64,000 nt of DNA from Roseobacter denitrificans OCh 114. GTDB taxonomy: Bacteria; Pseudomonadota; Alphaproteobacteria; Rhodobacterales; Rhodobacteraceae. Location of the stretch: contig NC_008209.1 of NCBI RefSeq assembly GCF_000014045.1, positions 310,001-374,000 of the forward strand, in the 5' to 3' direction. Of this stretch, positions 33,043 through 42,768 are shown piece after piece (the stretch's first letter is position 1; each line of letters begins with the position of its first letter). Made by a program: the position numbers and the translations under genes. The notes beneath the pieces were generated by a model that had not been told where the DNA came from, ran no database searches, and was given only the letters and a program-made list of their open reading frames with translations.

Positions 33043-33630
33043 TCAGGGCAATTCCGCGCTGGGAATGACTGGAAAGAAAGCTCCGGACGACCACAGGCCG
33101 AACCAGCCCTCATGATGCGCGCCCAGATCAACGAGCCGGTAAAAGCTCTTGCGGTCGATCAACGCGTCCAGATTGCTGCGCACCCGGACATAGGGCGAAG
33201 GTTCGCCGGTTTTGGGATCACGTTCCACCCGGATGGGCAGGTCAGCGCTTGCAACCGCGCTGTCATCCACATGGGTGAAGAATTTCAAAACCTGATCCGT
33301 GCCACTGCCGCGCGCTTCGAAGTCGATGGCGACAAAGGGCGCGTCATCCACGGTGATCCCGACCTTTTCCACAGGGGTCACGAGGAAATAATCTTCGGCC
33401 TCTTTCTTGAGAATCGACGAGAACAATTTCACCAAACCGGGCCTGCCAATCGGCGTGCCCTCGTAAAACCACGTACCATCGCGGGCAATGCGCATGTCCA
33501 GATCGCCACAAAACGGCGGGTTCCACAAATGAACAGGCGGTAAGCCGCGTGTTTTTGCTGCATTTATTGACGCAGCAAGGCCCTCTGCGGAGGGGGTAAC
33601 GGTTTTTTGTCCACTCATTGCTTTTGCCAT
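33043..33630 (-). CDS. DUF1285 domain protein
   Basis: A 195-residue protein of the DUF1285 family, conserved in alphaproteobacteria and of unknown biochemical role. Family landmarks: LPPVHLWNPPFCGDLDMRIA, GTWFYEGTPIGRPGLVKLFSS, DYFLVTPVEKVGI and the C-terminal DALIDRKSFYRLVDLG. The frame opens at 33747, but the first part overlaps the divergent moxR gene; starts at 33630 or 33618 (MSGQKTV) are more plausible. Divergent from, and 57 bases away from, the moxR operon. Confidence 0.85.
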   Translation of the reverse strand: MAKAMSGQKTVTPSAEGLAASINAAKTRGLPPVHLWNPPFCGDLDMRIARDGTWFYEGTPIGRPGLVKLFSSILKKEAEDYFLVTPVEKVGITVDDAPFVAIDFEARGSGTDQVLKFFTHVDDSAVASADLPIRVERDPKTGEPSPYVRVRSNLDALIDRKSFYRLVDLGAHHEGWFGLWSSGAFFPVIPSAELP

Positions 33631-33687
33631 TTCATCATAGCGCCATAGATTTACACTGAAGCATATAACCCAACGGAGCGCATTGTC

Positions 33688-34695
33688 ATGAGTGAAGCAG
33701 AGGATTTGGTCGCCGAGATCGAGGCACTGGGCGAGAAATTGGCGCAAGCCAAGTCATCCATCACCAAGCGCTTTATCGGACAGGAGCGCGTGGTTGAGTT
33801 GACGCTGACGGCATTGCTCTGCGGGGGCCATGGGCTGTTGATCGGTTTGCCGGGTCTGGGCAAGACCCGTCTGGTTGAGACACTGTCGACCGTCATGGGG
33901 CTGCATGGCAACCGCGTGCAGTTCACGCCTGACCTGATGCCAGCGGATATCCTCGGCTCCGAAGTGCTGGATACGGCATCGGACGGCAGCCGCGCGTTTC
34001 GTTTCATCGAAGGGCCGATCTTTTGCCAGCTGTTGATGGCGGATGAAATCAACCGCGCCTCGCCGCGCACGCAATCCGCCCTGTTGCAGGCGATGCAGGA
34101 GAAGACCGTCACCGTGGCCGGTGAAAACCGCACCCTTGGGACGCCGTTCCACGTTTTGGCGACGCAAAACCCGATCGAGCAGGAAGGCACCTATCCTCTG
34201 CCCGAAGCCCAGCTTGACCGCTTCCTCGTACAGATCGATGTGGCCTATCCGGACCGCGACACGGAACGCGACATTCTGCTGGCGACCACCGGCGAGGTTG
34301 AGGAAGCCTCCACCGAAGTCTTTTCCGCCGCCGATCTGCTGGCCGCGCAGAAATTGCTGCGCCGCATGCCAGTGGGCGAAAGCGTGGTCGAGATGATCCT
34401 TGATCTGGTGCGGGCCTTCCGTCCCGAAGAGGACAGCGCCAGCCAGCAGGTGCGTGAAACCGTGGCATGGGGCCCCGGCCCGCGCGCGGCACAGGCGCTG
34501 ATGCTGACCGTGCGCGCCAAGGCCCTGCTTGAAGGGCGACTCGCGCCTTCGGCCGAAGATGTGATCGACATGGCCCGCCCCGTGCTCAGCCACCGTATGG
34601 CGCTGAATTTCGCGGCACGGGCACGTGGGGACAGCCTCACGGATCTGATTGAAAGTACTGCGGTGACACTTTCCGGGACAAAGGCCGCCGCGTGA
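33688..34695 (+). CDS. MoxR-family AAA+ ATPase
   Basis: A 335-residue MoxR ATPase, a chaperone-like AAA+ that usually works with von Willebrand/DUF58 proteins. Walker A is LIGLPGLGKTRLVE, Walker B ILLMADEINRASPRTQ (reads LLMADEINRASPR), followed by the sensor ATQNPIEQEGTYPLPEAQLDRF. First gene of a four-gene operon (moxR, DUF58, BatA/DUF4159, membrane protein) with 4-base overlaps throughout, an arrangement tied to envelope-protein maturation or stress tolerance in alphaproteobacteria. Confidence 0.93.
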   Translation: MSEAEDLVAEIEALGEKLAQAKSSITKRFIGQERVVELTLTALLCGGHGLLIGLPGLGKTRLVETLSTVMGLHGNRVQFTPDLMPADILGSEVLDTASDGSRAFRFIEGPIFCQLLMADEINRASPRTQSALLQAMQEKTVTVAGENRTLGTPFHVLATQNPIEQEGTYPLPEAQLDRFLVQIDVAYPDRDTERDILLATTGEVEEASTEVFSAADLLAAQKLLRRMPVGESVVEMILDLVRAFRPEEDSASQQVRETVAWGPGPRAAQALMLTVRAKALLEGRLAPSAEDVIDMARPVLSHRMALNFAARARGDSLTDLIESTAVTLSGTKAAA

Positions 34696-35597
34696 GTTCC
34701 CTGTCTTCCCTGCCACAAGACGCGCGCCCGACGGCGCTGCGCGCGAGTGCCGAAACACAGGCCGCGATGCTGCCTGCCTTGCTCGCGCGGGCTGAGCATC
34801 TGGCGGGCGCTGTGCTGCTGGGCGATCACGGTCGGCGTCGCGCCGGTATGGGAGACGACTTTTGGCAATACCGCCCGGCGCAACCCGGTGACAGCCGCCG
34901 CCTGATCGATCACCGCCGCTCAGCTATGGGGGACACGCAGTTCGTGCGCGAACGCGAATGGCAGATTGCGCAGTCGGTCATGCTCTGGGTGGATCAGGGC
35001 GCATCCATGCGGTTCTCCAGCGCCAGCGATGTGCCCGAAAAGGCGGACCGCGCGCGGGTCCTGGCGCTGGCCATTGCGATCCTGCTGGTGCGCGGGGGCG
35101 AACGCGTGGGCCTGACCGGCACGACATTGCCGCCACGGCGGGGAAATGCGCAGATCCTGCGCCTTGCGGAAATGTTCACCAAGGATGCCGAGGAGGATTA
35201 CGCCCCCCCCGAGCATCGCGCGATGATTCCGTCGGCCCGTGCCGTGTTTATCTCCGATTTCATGGGCGATGTGGCAGAGGTGAAACTGGCGCTGACCAAG
35301 GCTGCGGACCGGGGCGTGCGCGGGGTACTGTTGCATGTGCTTGACCCATCGGAAGAGGAGTTTCCCTTTTCAGGGCGCACCATTTTCGAAAGCGTCGGTG
35401 GCACGATCAGCCACGAGACGCTGAAGGCGAATGATCTGCGCACGCGCTATCTGGACAGACTGGCCGCGCGCAAGGAAGAACTGCAGCACCTGTGCACTGT
35501 GACGGGCTGGCAATACGGGCAGCATCATACGAATATGTCTGCGCAATCGGCCTTGCTGTGGCTTTACTCTGCGCTGGATACAGGTGGGTTTCGATGA
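34692..35597 (+). CDS. DUF58 domain protein
   Basis: A 301-residue cytosolic DUF58 protein with a von Willebrand A-like fold. The DUF58 signature is MGDDFWQYRPAQPGDSRRLIDHRRSA (R-x-Y-x-P-G-D-x-x-R-x-I-D-W-like), followed by VMLWVDQGASM (MIDAS-like Asp with Ser) and a later ISDFMG. It overlaps MoxR and the next gene by 4 bases each. Probably the MoxR partner. Confidence 0.88.
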   Translation: MSSLSSLPQDARPTALRASAETQAAMLPALLARAEHLAGAVLLGDHGRRRAGMGDDFWQYRPAQPGDSRRLIDHRRSAMGDTQFVREREWQIAQSVMLWVDQGASMRFSSASDVPEKADRARVLALAIAILLVRGGERVGLTGTTLPPRRGNAQILRLAEMFTKDAEEDYAPPEHRAMIPSARAVFISDFMGDVAEVKLALTKAADRGVRGVLLHVLDPSEEEFPFSGRTIFESVGGTISHETLKANDLRTRYLDRLAARKEELQHLCTVTGWQYGQHHTNMSAQSALLWLYSALDTGGFR

Positions 35598-38371
35598 CTG
35601 TTCTGGGTGGGATAGGGTTCACCGCTCCGTGGCTTTTGCTCGCGCTTCTGGCCTTGCCGATACTCTGGCTCATTCTGCGGGCGATCCCGCCAGCGCCGAT
35701 CAAGCGCATGTTTCCCGGTGTTGCCCTGCTCTTGGGCTTGCAGGATGATGAAAGCGTGTCAGACCGCACGCCGTGGTGGCTGTTGTTGCTGCGGATGCTG
35801 GCGGTTGCCGCGATCATTCTTGGCCTTGCCGGGCCGGTTCTGAACCCGAATGAGGATCAGGCACAGGGCGATGGCCCGCTGATGATCGTGCTGGATGGCA
35901 GCTGGGCCGGTGCCACCCGCTGGGACGAGCAGATGGAAGCCATTGATGCGCAGTTGAGCCGCGCCAGCCGTGCGGCCCGTCCGGTCGCATTCCTTGATCT
36001 GGCCAGACCCGAAGCCCCCGTTTTTCAGGCCGCCGATACATGGCGCAGCCGTTTACCCGGATTTACGCCCTCCGGATGGCAACCGGATGCCGCCCGCATC
36101 GCGGAGGCGACCTCGCTTTTGAACGAAACCGGTGCCTTCGATACGTTGTGGTTCAGTGATGGGCTGGATTATCCGGGCCGCGATGAGGCACTGGCGGCCT
36201 TTGAGGCGAAAGGCATGGTCGACGTATATCAAACCGCCGCCAATGTCGTGGCCCTTGCCCCCGCCGGGTTTGAGGATGGCGCCATCCAGCTATCGGCGCT
36301 GCGCGCCACACCCGGCCCGGAGCGTGAGGTAGTGCTGCAGGTGCAGGGCCGTGACCCGGTGGGCAATGCGACATTGCTCGCCACGGCGACGGCCACCTTT
36401 CAGGCCGGAGAGACAAACGCGGACACCGCATTGACGCTGCCCGCCGAGTTGCGCGCGCGGATCACGCGGTTTGACATTCAGGGCCAGCGTTCTGCCGGGG
36501 CGACGACACTGGCGGATGATGCGCTGCGCCGCCGTGAAATCGCGCTGATTGCCGGGCGCGAAGACCGCGAGGGGTTGGAGCTTTTATCCCCGCTGCATTA
36601 TCTTGAACAAGCACTCGCCCCCAGTGCTGATCTGATCAAGGGCAGCCTGTCCGATATCCTGCCCGCCAACCCGGATGTGATCATTCTGGCGGACATTGCC
36701 ACCCTGTCAGGTGGCGAGGCCGAGGATCTGGGCGAATGGCTGGATCAGGGCGGTATGCTGGTGCGCTTTGCCGGACCCCGCGTTGCCGCGAGCGATGTCA
36801 GCCGCGTGGACGAAGACCCGCTGATGCCCGTGCGGCTGCGCACCGGTGGTCGGACCGTCGGCGGTGCCATGAGTTGGGGCGAGCCCAAGACCCTCGCCCC
36901 GTTCCGCGAAAACTCACCGTTCTTTGGCCTGCCCATCCCGGATGATGTTCAGGTCACAAGCCAGATCATGGCGCAACCCGACCCGACACTCGCCGAACGC
37001 GTGATTGCGGAACTGACGGATGGCACGCCGCTGGTGACGCGCAAGACCCGTGAGCAAGGACAGATCGTGCTCTTTCACGTGACGGCCACGGCGGATTGGT
37101 CTACGTTGCCGCTTTCGGGTCTGTTTGTGCAGATGCTGGAACGTCTGGCCGTCGCCTCCTCGGGCACCCGGCCTGATGCGACCCAATTGGACGGCACAAC
37201 ATGGACACCAGAACAGGTTATGGATGGATTTGGAACACTTTCGGACGCGGGCAATCTGCCCGGTGTGCCCGGCCCCGACCTTGTCACGGCCCCGCCCAGC
37301 CCCGAGATGCAGCCCGGCATCTATGCCTCCGGTGATCGTCGCCTCGCGCGCAACGTCGTGACGGATGAAACCGCGCTTGAACCCGCCGTCTGGCCTGCGC
37401 GCATTCCCGTGCGCGGGTTTTCCGTGCCACCCGAACAACCCATCGCGGGTTTGCTGCTGAGCCTTGCGCTGCTGACCCTCATTGCCGATGTGATCGCATC
37501 ACTGGCCCTGACGGGGCGTCTAAAGGGCGCGGCCGGACGCACCGCAGCCATTGTTATCGCCTTGGGCATACCGCTCGCCATACCCTCGCAAAGCGCTGCG
37601 CAAAGCAGTGAACTTGACGAATTTGCCCTGCAATCCACCGAAGAGATGGTGCTGGCCTATGTCATCACCAGCGATCAAAGCGTCGATGATCTGTCGCGCG
37701 CCGGGCTGTTCGGATTGTCGCAAACACTGACGTTCCGCACCTCGGTCGAACCTGCAAGCCCCGTCGGTGTAGACCTTGAACGCGATGAATTGGCATTCTT
37801 CCCGATACTCTACTGGCCGATCACGGTGGAACAGCCCCGCCCCTCGTCAGAGGCCTACGCCAAGCTGAACGCCTACCTGCGCTCGGGCGGTCTGATCCTG
37901 TTTGACACCAAGGATGCGGATATTGCCCGTTTTGGCACGTCCAGCCCGAACGGTCGCAAACTGCGCGATCTGGCAGCACCACTCGATATACCGCCGCTGG
38001 AACCGCTGCCTGCGGATCACGTTCTGACCCGCACGTTCTACCTGTTGCAGGACTATCCGGGACGCCACACCAGCCGCGATGTCTGGGTCGAAGCGGCCCC
38101 TCCGGATGCGGAACAGATCGAAGGGATGCCGTTTCGCAACCTCAATGACGGTGTGACACCCGTCGTGATCGGTGGCAACGACTGGGCCGCGGCCTGGGCC
38201 ATGGCGGAGAACGGCGCACCTTTGGTGCCGATCGGGCGCGGTTTTACCGGCGAGCGGCAACGGGAACTGGCCTACCGCTTTGGCGTAAACCTCGTGATGC
38301 ATGTGCTGACCGGCAATTACAAATCAGATCAGGTACATGTACCCGCACTGCTCGATAGGTTGGGCCAATGA
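35594..38371 (+). CDS. BatA/DUF4159 domain membrane protein
   Basis: A 925-residue inner-membrane protein. N-terminus: two hydrophobic helices of the BatA (aerotolerance) type (FTAPWLLLALLALPILWLI and the RMLAVAAIILGLAG segment), then a vWA-like domain (LMIVLDGSWAGATRW). Near residue 640 lies another membrane helix pair, and the last ~220 residues form DUF4159, a glutamine-amidotransferase-like fold (LAYVITSDQSVDDLSRAGL, LAFFPILYWPI, YLRSGGLILFDTKD). The frame opens at 35492 but the ATG at 35594 overlaps the DUF58 stop (ATGA) and starts at the first helix. Confidence 0.88.
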   Translation: MTVLGGIGFTAPWLLLALLALPILWLILRAIPPAPIKRMFPGVALLLGLQDDESVSDRTPWWLLLLRMLAVAAIILGLAGPVLNPNEDQAQGDGPLMIVLDGSWAGATRWDEQMEAIDAQLSRASRAARPVAFLDLARPEAPVFQAADTWRSRLPGFTPSGWQPDAARIAEATSLLNETGAFDTLWFSDGLDYPGRDEALAAFEAKGMVDVYQTAANVVALAPAGFEDGAIQLSALRATPGPEREVVLQVQGRDPVGNATLLATATATFQAGETNADTALTLPAELRARITRFDIQGQRSAGATTLADDALRRREIALIAGREDREGLELLSPLHYLEQALAPSADLIKGSLSDILPANPDVIILADIATLSGGEAEDLGEWLDQGGMLVRFAGPRVAASDVSRVDEDPLMPVRLRTGGRTVGGAMSWGEPKTLAPFRENSPFFGLPIPDDVQVTSQIMAQPDPTLAERVIAELTDGTPLVTRKTREQGQIVLFHVTATADWSTLPLSGLFVQMLERLAVASSGTRPDATQLDGTTWTPEQVMDGFGTLSDAGNLPGVPGPDLVTAPPSPEMQPGIYASGDRRLARNVVTDETALEPAVWPARIPVRGFSVPPEQPIAGLLLSLALLTLIADVIASLALTGRLKGAAGRTAAIVIALGIPLAIPSQSAAQSSELDEFALQSTEEMVLAYVITSDQSVDDLSRAGLFGLSQTLTFRTSVEPASPVGVDLERDELAFFPILYWPITVEQPRPSSEAYAKLNAYLRSGGLILFDTKDADIARFGTSSPNGRKLRDLAAPLDIPPLEPLPADHVLTRTFYLLQDYPGRHTSRDVWVEAAPPDAEQIEGMPFRNLNDGVTPVVIGGNDWAAAWAMAENGAPLVPIGRGFTGERQRELAYRFGVNLVMHVLTGNYKSDQVHVPALLDRLGQ

Positions 38372-40410
38372 CCGGACAGATGATATTTGACCCGCTGATC
38401 CCATGGACACTTTTGGCGGCGATTGCCGTCCTTGCCATGGCGGGTGTGGTTTTTGCCGCCCTGCGCGGGCTGAGCGGTTGGGCCCTGCGCGGTCTTGCGG
38501 CTCTCGTCGTGATCGCGGCGCTGACAGGCCCAAGCTACCAGCAGGAGGACCGCGCAGAACTCAGCGATATCGTGCTGCTGCTCGAAGATGAAAGCGCCAG
38601 TCAGAACCTGTCGGACCGCGCCGAACAGACCCAAAGCGCTGCCGATGAACTGGCCGACCGTATCGCCGCGCGCAGCAATACCGAAGTGCGGCGGATAACC
38701 GTCACCGATGGTGACGGCGACACGGGTACACAACTCATGACAGCACTGTCCAAGGCCCTCGCCGAGGAGCCGCGCAGCCGGGTGGCCGGCATCATCGCCG
38801 TATCGGATGGCCGTGTGCATGACGCGGACTTACCGGTAAATTTGCCTGCACCTATGCACCTGCTTATGACCGGCAAGAGCACCGACTGGGACCGTCGGCT
38901 CAGCATCAAAAACGCGCCCGCCTTTGCGATCATTGGCGAACCTGTCACCCTGACCCTGCGGATCGAGGATATGGGGAATGCCCCGGCAGGAGCCACGGCC
39001 GCGCCCTTGCTGATCTCGGTCGATGGGGCGGAACCGCAGGAGTTTCAGGTGCCGCTGGGTCAGGACATCGACCTGCCCGTGACCTTGCCCCACGGTGGGC
39101 GCAATGTGATCGAATTCACCGTGCCGGAGGCTGACGGCGAATTGACGGACCGCAACAACAAAGCCCTGATCCAGATGAATGGCGTGCGCGACCGGCTGCG
39201 CGTGCTGCTGGTCTCGGGTGAACCACACCCAGGTGGGCGCACATGGCGCAACCTGCTGAAATCCGACAGTTCCGTGGATCTGGTGCATTTCACGATCCTG
39301 CGTCCGCCGGAAAAGCAGGATGGCGTGCCGGTCAGCGAATTGTCCCTGATCGCTTTCCCCACACGCGAATTGTTTTTGGAAAAGATAGACGATTTTGATC
39401 TGATCATCTTTGACCGCTACAAACGCCGGGGCATCCTGCCCGCGCTTTATCTCGACAATGTCGCCAATTATATCCGGCAAGGCGGTGCCGTTCTGGTTGC
39501 AGCAGGCCCTGATTTTGCGGGCGCGGATAGCATCTATCGCTCGCCTCTCGGTCCGGTGCTGCCTGCGTCCCCGACCGCCCGCGTCCTTGATCAGCCGTTT
39601 CGACCCACCGTGACGGAAATCGGTAACCGCCATCCCGTGTCGACCGGCCTGCCCGGTGGCGGGGATTGGGGACCTTGGTTGCGCCACATCGACATCACCG
39701 ACCCAAGAGGCAATGTCGTCATGGCCGGTGCCGGCGACAGGCCCCTGCTCGTGCTTGATCGTGTTGGTGAGGGGCGCGTTGCTTTGCTGGCCTCCGACCA
39801 CGCTTGGCTATGGAACCGCGGGTACGAGGGCGGCGGCCCGCAATTGGAATTGCTGCGCAGGCTGGCGCATTGGATGATGCGTGAACCCGAACTCGAAGAA
39901 GAAGCACTGACAGCGGATGCCACGGGGCAGACCATGCGCATTTTGCGCCGTACCTTGCAGGAAACCGTGCCGCCGGTCGTGATCACCGACCCCTTGGGGA
40001 ACGTCACCGAATTGCCTCTGTTACAATCCGGCCCCGGTGTTTTCGAGACCGTTTTCGACGGCCCGGAAATCGGCCTTTACCGGTTGGAAAATGGCGATCA
40101 GATGGCCGTCATCGGCCTTGGCCCTGCTGCCCCGCGCGAGTTTGAGCAAACCATAGCGACGCCGGATATTCTGGCACCGGTTCTGGCAGCCCTGCGCGGT
40201 GGCACGGTGATGCTGGAAGACGGGTTGCCCCGACTGCGCGAGGTGCGTGAAGGACGTCCCGCCGCCGGGCGCGGCTGGATCGGACTGACGCCGCGCAATG
40301 CCTATGAGACGCGCGACGTGCGCCAGACCGCCATTCTGCCCGGGTGGTTGGTTTTGTTGCTCTCTGCCGGTCTGATAACCGCCGCGTGGCTGCGCGAAGG
40401 GCGTCGCTAA
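38368..40410 (+). CDS. large membrane protein of the MoxR/DUF58 operon
   Basis: A 680-residue protein with two N-terminal membrane helices (residues ~8-52), a long periplasmic part, and a C-terminal helix (ILPGWLVLLLSAGLITAAWL). The part after the helices resembles a vWA domain (SDIVLLLEDESASQ) and the middle a class-I glutamine-amidotransferase-like domain (DLIIFDRYKRRGILPALYL, YIRQGGAVLVAAGPDF) without an obvious catalytic Cys. Overlaps the upstream gene by 4 bases. Function unknown; probably acts with MoxR and DUF58. Confidence 0.82.
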   Translation: MTGQMIFDPLIPWTLLAAIAVLAMAGVVFAALRGLSGWALRGLAALVVIAALTGPSYQQEDRAELSDIVLLLEDESASQNLSDRAEQTQSAADELADRIAARSNTEVRRITVTDGDGDTGTQLMTALSKALAEEPRSRVAGIIAVSDGRVHDADLPVNLPAPMHLLMTGKSTDWDRRLSIKNAPAFAIIGEPVTLTLRIEDMGNAPAGATAAPLLISVDGAEPQEFQVPLGQDIDLPVTLPHGGRNVIEFTVPEADGELTDRNNKALIQMNGVRDRLRVLLVSGEPHPGGRTWRNLLKSDSSVDLVHFTILRPPEKQDGVPVSELSLIAFPTRELFLEKIDDFDLIIFDRYKRRGILPALYLDNVANYIRQGGAVLVAAGPDFAGADSIYRSPLGPVLPASPTARVLDQPFRPTVTEIGNRHPVSTGLPGGGDWGPWLRHIDITDPRGNVVMAGAGDRPLLVLDRVGEGRVALLASDHAWLWNRGYEGGGPQLELLRRLAHWMMREPELEEEALTADATGQTMRILRRTLQETVPPVVITDPLGNVTELPLLQSGPGVFETVFDGPEIGLYRLENGDQMAVIGLGPAAPREFEQTIATPDILAPVLAALRGGTVMLEDGLPRLREVREGRPAAGRGWIGLTPRNAYETRDVRQTAILPGWLVLLLSAGLITAAWLREGRR

Positions 40411-40509
40411 GGCGTGACTTGACGGTTATCGTGTCGGGTTAAACAGATATTCACCCAAAACCCGCAGATTGCGGCGCAAACCGGTGTTTTAATCCATGCG
40501 TATATCTGA

Positions 40510-42768
40510 ATGAGCATTGCCAATAAACTGGCCCAGGAAAGGCGCAGTCGACTTGCTGCGGAGCGTTTGCTTGAACTCAAGCAGGCCGAACTCTTTGCCG
40601 CGAATCGAAAACTGGGGCTCCATGCGCGCCAACTGTCGAACGAGATCGTCGAAACGCGCGCCGAAGTCGCCAATGTGCGGGATGAAAACAAACGCGTCAA
40701 ATCGGACCTTTCCGCCGCCCACAAACAGATCGAGCGTGTGGAACGCAGGCTGTGGCAGTCCATTGAAACGATAAATGACGGGTTCGCGTTTTATTCGCCT
40801 GATCTGGAACTTATCATGGCAAATAATTCCTATCTTGCTGTCTTTGACGGGCTCGAAGACATGCAACCCGGCGTCAGCTATGTGACCGTGCTGCAGTTTC
40901 TCACAGAGGAAGGCATCGTGAATACGGGTGACTTGCGCCCGGCTGAATGGCGTCAGAAAATGATTGAACGTGTCCAGTCGCCCGAACCCGAAGCTGTCGT
41001 TATTCAACTTTGGAACAATGAATACATTCGGATGATTGATCGGCGCGGACCTGACGGGGATATAATCTCCCTTGGCATCAACATCACCGCTGCCGTGCGA
41101 TACGAGGAGAAACTCGAGGCCGCGCGCGCCAGTGCGGAGGCGGCAAGTCGAGCGAAATCCGCCTTCCTCGCCAATATGAGCCATGAAATCAGAACCCCCA
41201 TGAATGGTGTCGTCGGCATGGCGGATGTTCTGACGGAAACACCGCTGAGCGAAGAGCAAAGGCTCTATGTCGACACCATCAAGAACTCTGGTGAGGCGCT
41301 GCTCGTCATCATCAATGACGTGCTGGACTATTCCAAGATCGAAGCGGAAAAACTCCAGTTGCACCCCGAACCTTTCAACCTTGAAAAATCCATTCACGAA
41401 GTGTTGCGCCTGTTGCAGTCAATCGCGCGCGACAAGGGTATTTTGCTGAGCGTTGATTACGCGCTGTTTTTGTCCTCTGACTTCATTGGCGATCCGGGCC
41501 GTTTGCGTCAGATCCTGACCAATCTGCTTGGCAATGCCGTAAAATTTACGACTGAAGGGTCCGTGACAGTGCGCGTCTCGGGCAAACCTGACGAAGCGAC
41601 GGGCAAAGTGATCTTGCAAATCAGGGTCGAAGATACCGGCATCGGCATTCCAGAGGATATGATTGATCACGTCTTTGGCGAGTTCAATCAGGTTGAAAGC
41701 GAACGGAACCGCCAGTTTGACGGTACCGGTCTGGGTCTGGCGATCACCAAAAAGCTGATTAAGATGATGAATGGGCAGATTTGGCTCACTTCCGAAGAAG
41801 GCGTTGGCTCTTGCTTCGGGTTTGAGATTGCGCTCGAACCTACGGGCCCTGTCACACTGGCCCACCCGGCGCTCGACCCTGGATTGCGCCACGTCATGGT
41901 TGTTGATGATTTTCCGCTCAACCGCGACATACTTCAGCGACAACTGGAAGAGATTGGCCTAAAGGTGACGGCCTGCCAGGATGCAGCCACTGCGCTTGCC
42001 ATGCTCGATAGCTCGGTTGATCTTGTGATGGTTGATCACATCATGGCCGACGTGAACGGCCTGCAGTTTGCGCAAACAGCGCGCAAGGCTGGTCATACGC
42101 AGCAGATCATTTTGCTCAGCAGTAACCACGGTTATGCCAGTAAGGACCCGCTGAGCGACAGTGTCGATATCATTGCGCAACGACCCTATCTGCGCAGTGA
42201 CCTGTTTGGCTGGCTCGAAACGGTCAAGCCGGTGAGCAATAACAACGCAGCACCGGATAAGGCTGATGGTGCCGCATCACCAGCCGTCTTTTCACACCGC
42301 AAAACCGTCTCGCCGTCTGATGCACAACCCGTTGAGCCGACAGCACCCCGCAAGATGCGCATACTCGCCGCCGAGGATAACAAGACCAATCGGCTGGTCT
42401 TTGGCAAGATGATCAAAGCGCTTGATATCGAACTGCAATTTGCAAATGACGGTCAGGAAGCCGTCGATGCCTACCCGGAATTCCAGCCTGATCTGATTTT
42501 CATGGATATCTCAATGCCGCGTCTGGATGGCAAACAGGCGACCCGCGCGATCCGCGAAATTGAAAAAAGCACTAGTGCCCATGTGCCGATCATCGCTTTG
42601 ACCGCCCACGCGATGAGCGGGGATGACAAGGATATTCTTGAGGCTGGCCTCGACCATTACATGACCAAGCCACTGCGCAAGAACGAAATCATCGGCAAAA
42701 TCATGGACTTCCGGCCCAGCGATGCCGCGCACCCCTGCCCCGATGACATGGATCAGGAAGCGGGATAG
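40510..42768 (+). CDS. hybrid sensor histidine kinase with two receiver domains
   Basis: A 752-residue cytoplasmic hybrid kinase. N-terminal coiled coil (~5-80), a PAS-like domain (~85-195: SIETINDGFAFYSPDLELIM), the HisKA box with His225 (MSHEIRTPMNG), an HATPase domain (LLGNAVKFT, DTGIGIPEDM, GTGLGLAITKKL), then two receivers. REC1 has Asp509 (VMVDHIM) but Arg558 where the invariant Lys should be; REC2 is complete, with Asp666 (FMDISMP) and Lys720 (MTKPL). No transmembrane helices, so it senses an internal signal. No response-regulator gene is adjacent. Its 3' end overlaps the convergent yaaA by 16 bases. Confidence 0.9.
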   Translation: MSIANKLAQERRSRLAAERLLELKQAELFAANRKLGLHARQLSNEIVETRAEVANVRDENKRVKSDLSAAHKQIERVERRLWQSIETINDGFAFYSPDLELIMANNSYLAVFDGLEDMQPGVSYVTVLQFLTEEGIVNTGDLRPAEWRQKMIERVQSPEPEAVVIQLWNNEYIRMIDRRGPDGDIISLGINITAAVRYEEKLEAARASAEAASRAKSAFLANMSHEIRTPMNGVVGMADVLTETPLSEEQRLYVDTIKNSGEALLVIINDVLDYSKIEAEKLQLHPEPFNLEKSIHEVLRLLQSIARDKGILLSVDYALFLSSDFIGDPGRLRQILTNLLGNAVKFTTEGSVTVRVSGKPDEATGKVILQIRVEDTGIGIPEDMIDHVFGEFNQVESERNRQFDGTGLGLAITKKLIKMMNGQIWLTSEEGVGSCFGFEIALEPTGPVTLAHPALDPGLRHVMVVDDFPLNRDILQRQLEEIGLKVTACQDAATALAMLDSSVDLVMVDHIMADVNGLQFAQTARKAGHTQQIILLSSNHGYASKDPLSDSVDIIAQRPYLRSDLFGWLETVKPVSNNNAAPDKADGAASPAVFSHRKTVSPSDAQPVEPTAPRKMRILAAEDNKTNRLVFGKMIKALDIELQFANDGQEAVDAYPEFQPDLIFMDISMPRLDGKQATRAIREIEKSTSAHVPIIALTAHAMSGDDKDILEAGLDHYMTKPLRKNEIIGKIMDFRPSDAAHPCPDDMDQEAG

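Noticed and set aside
32161..33543. 460-codon plus-strand open frame across the isomerase-like and DUF1285 genes
   Set aside because: It spans two real minus-strand genes and their gap; low-complexity shadow composition.
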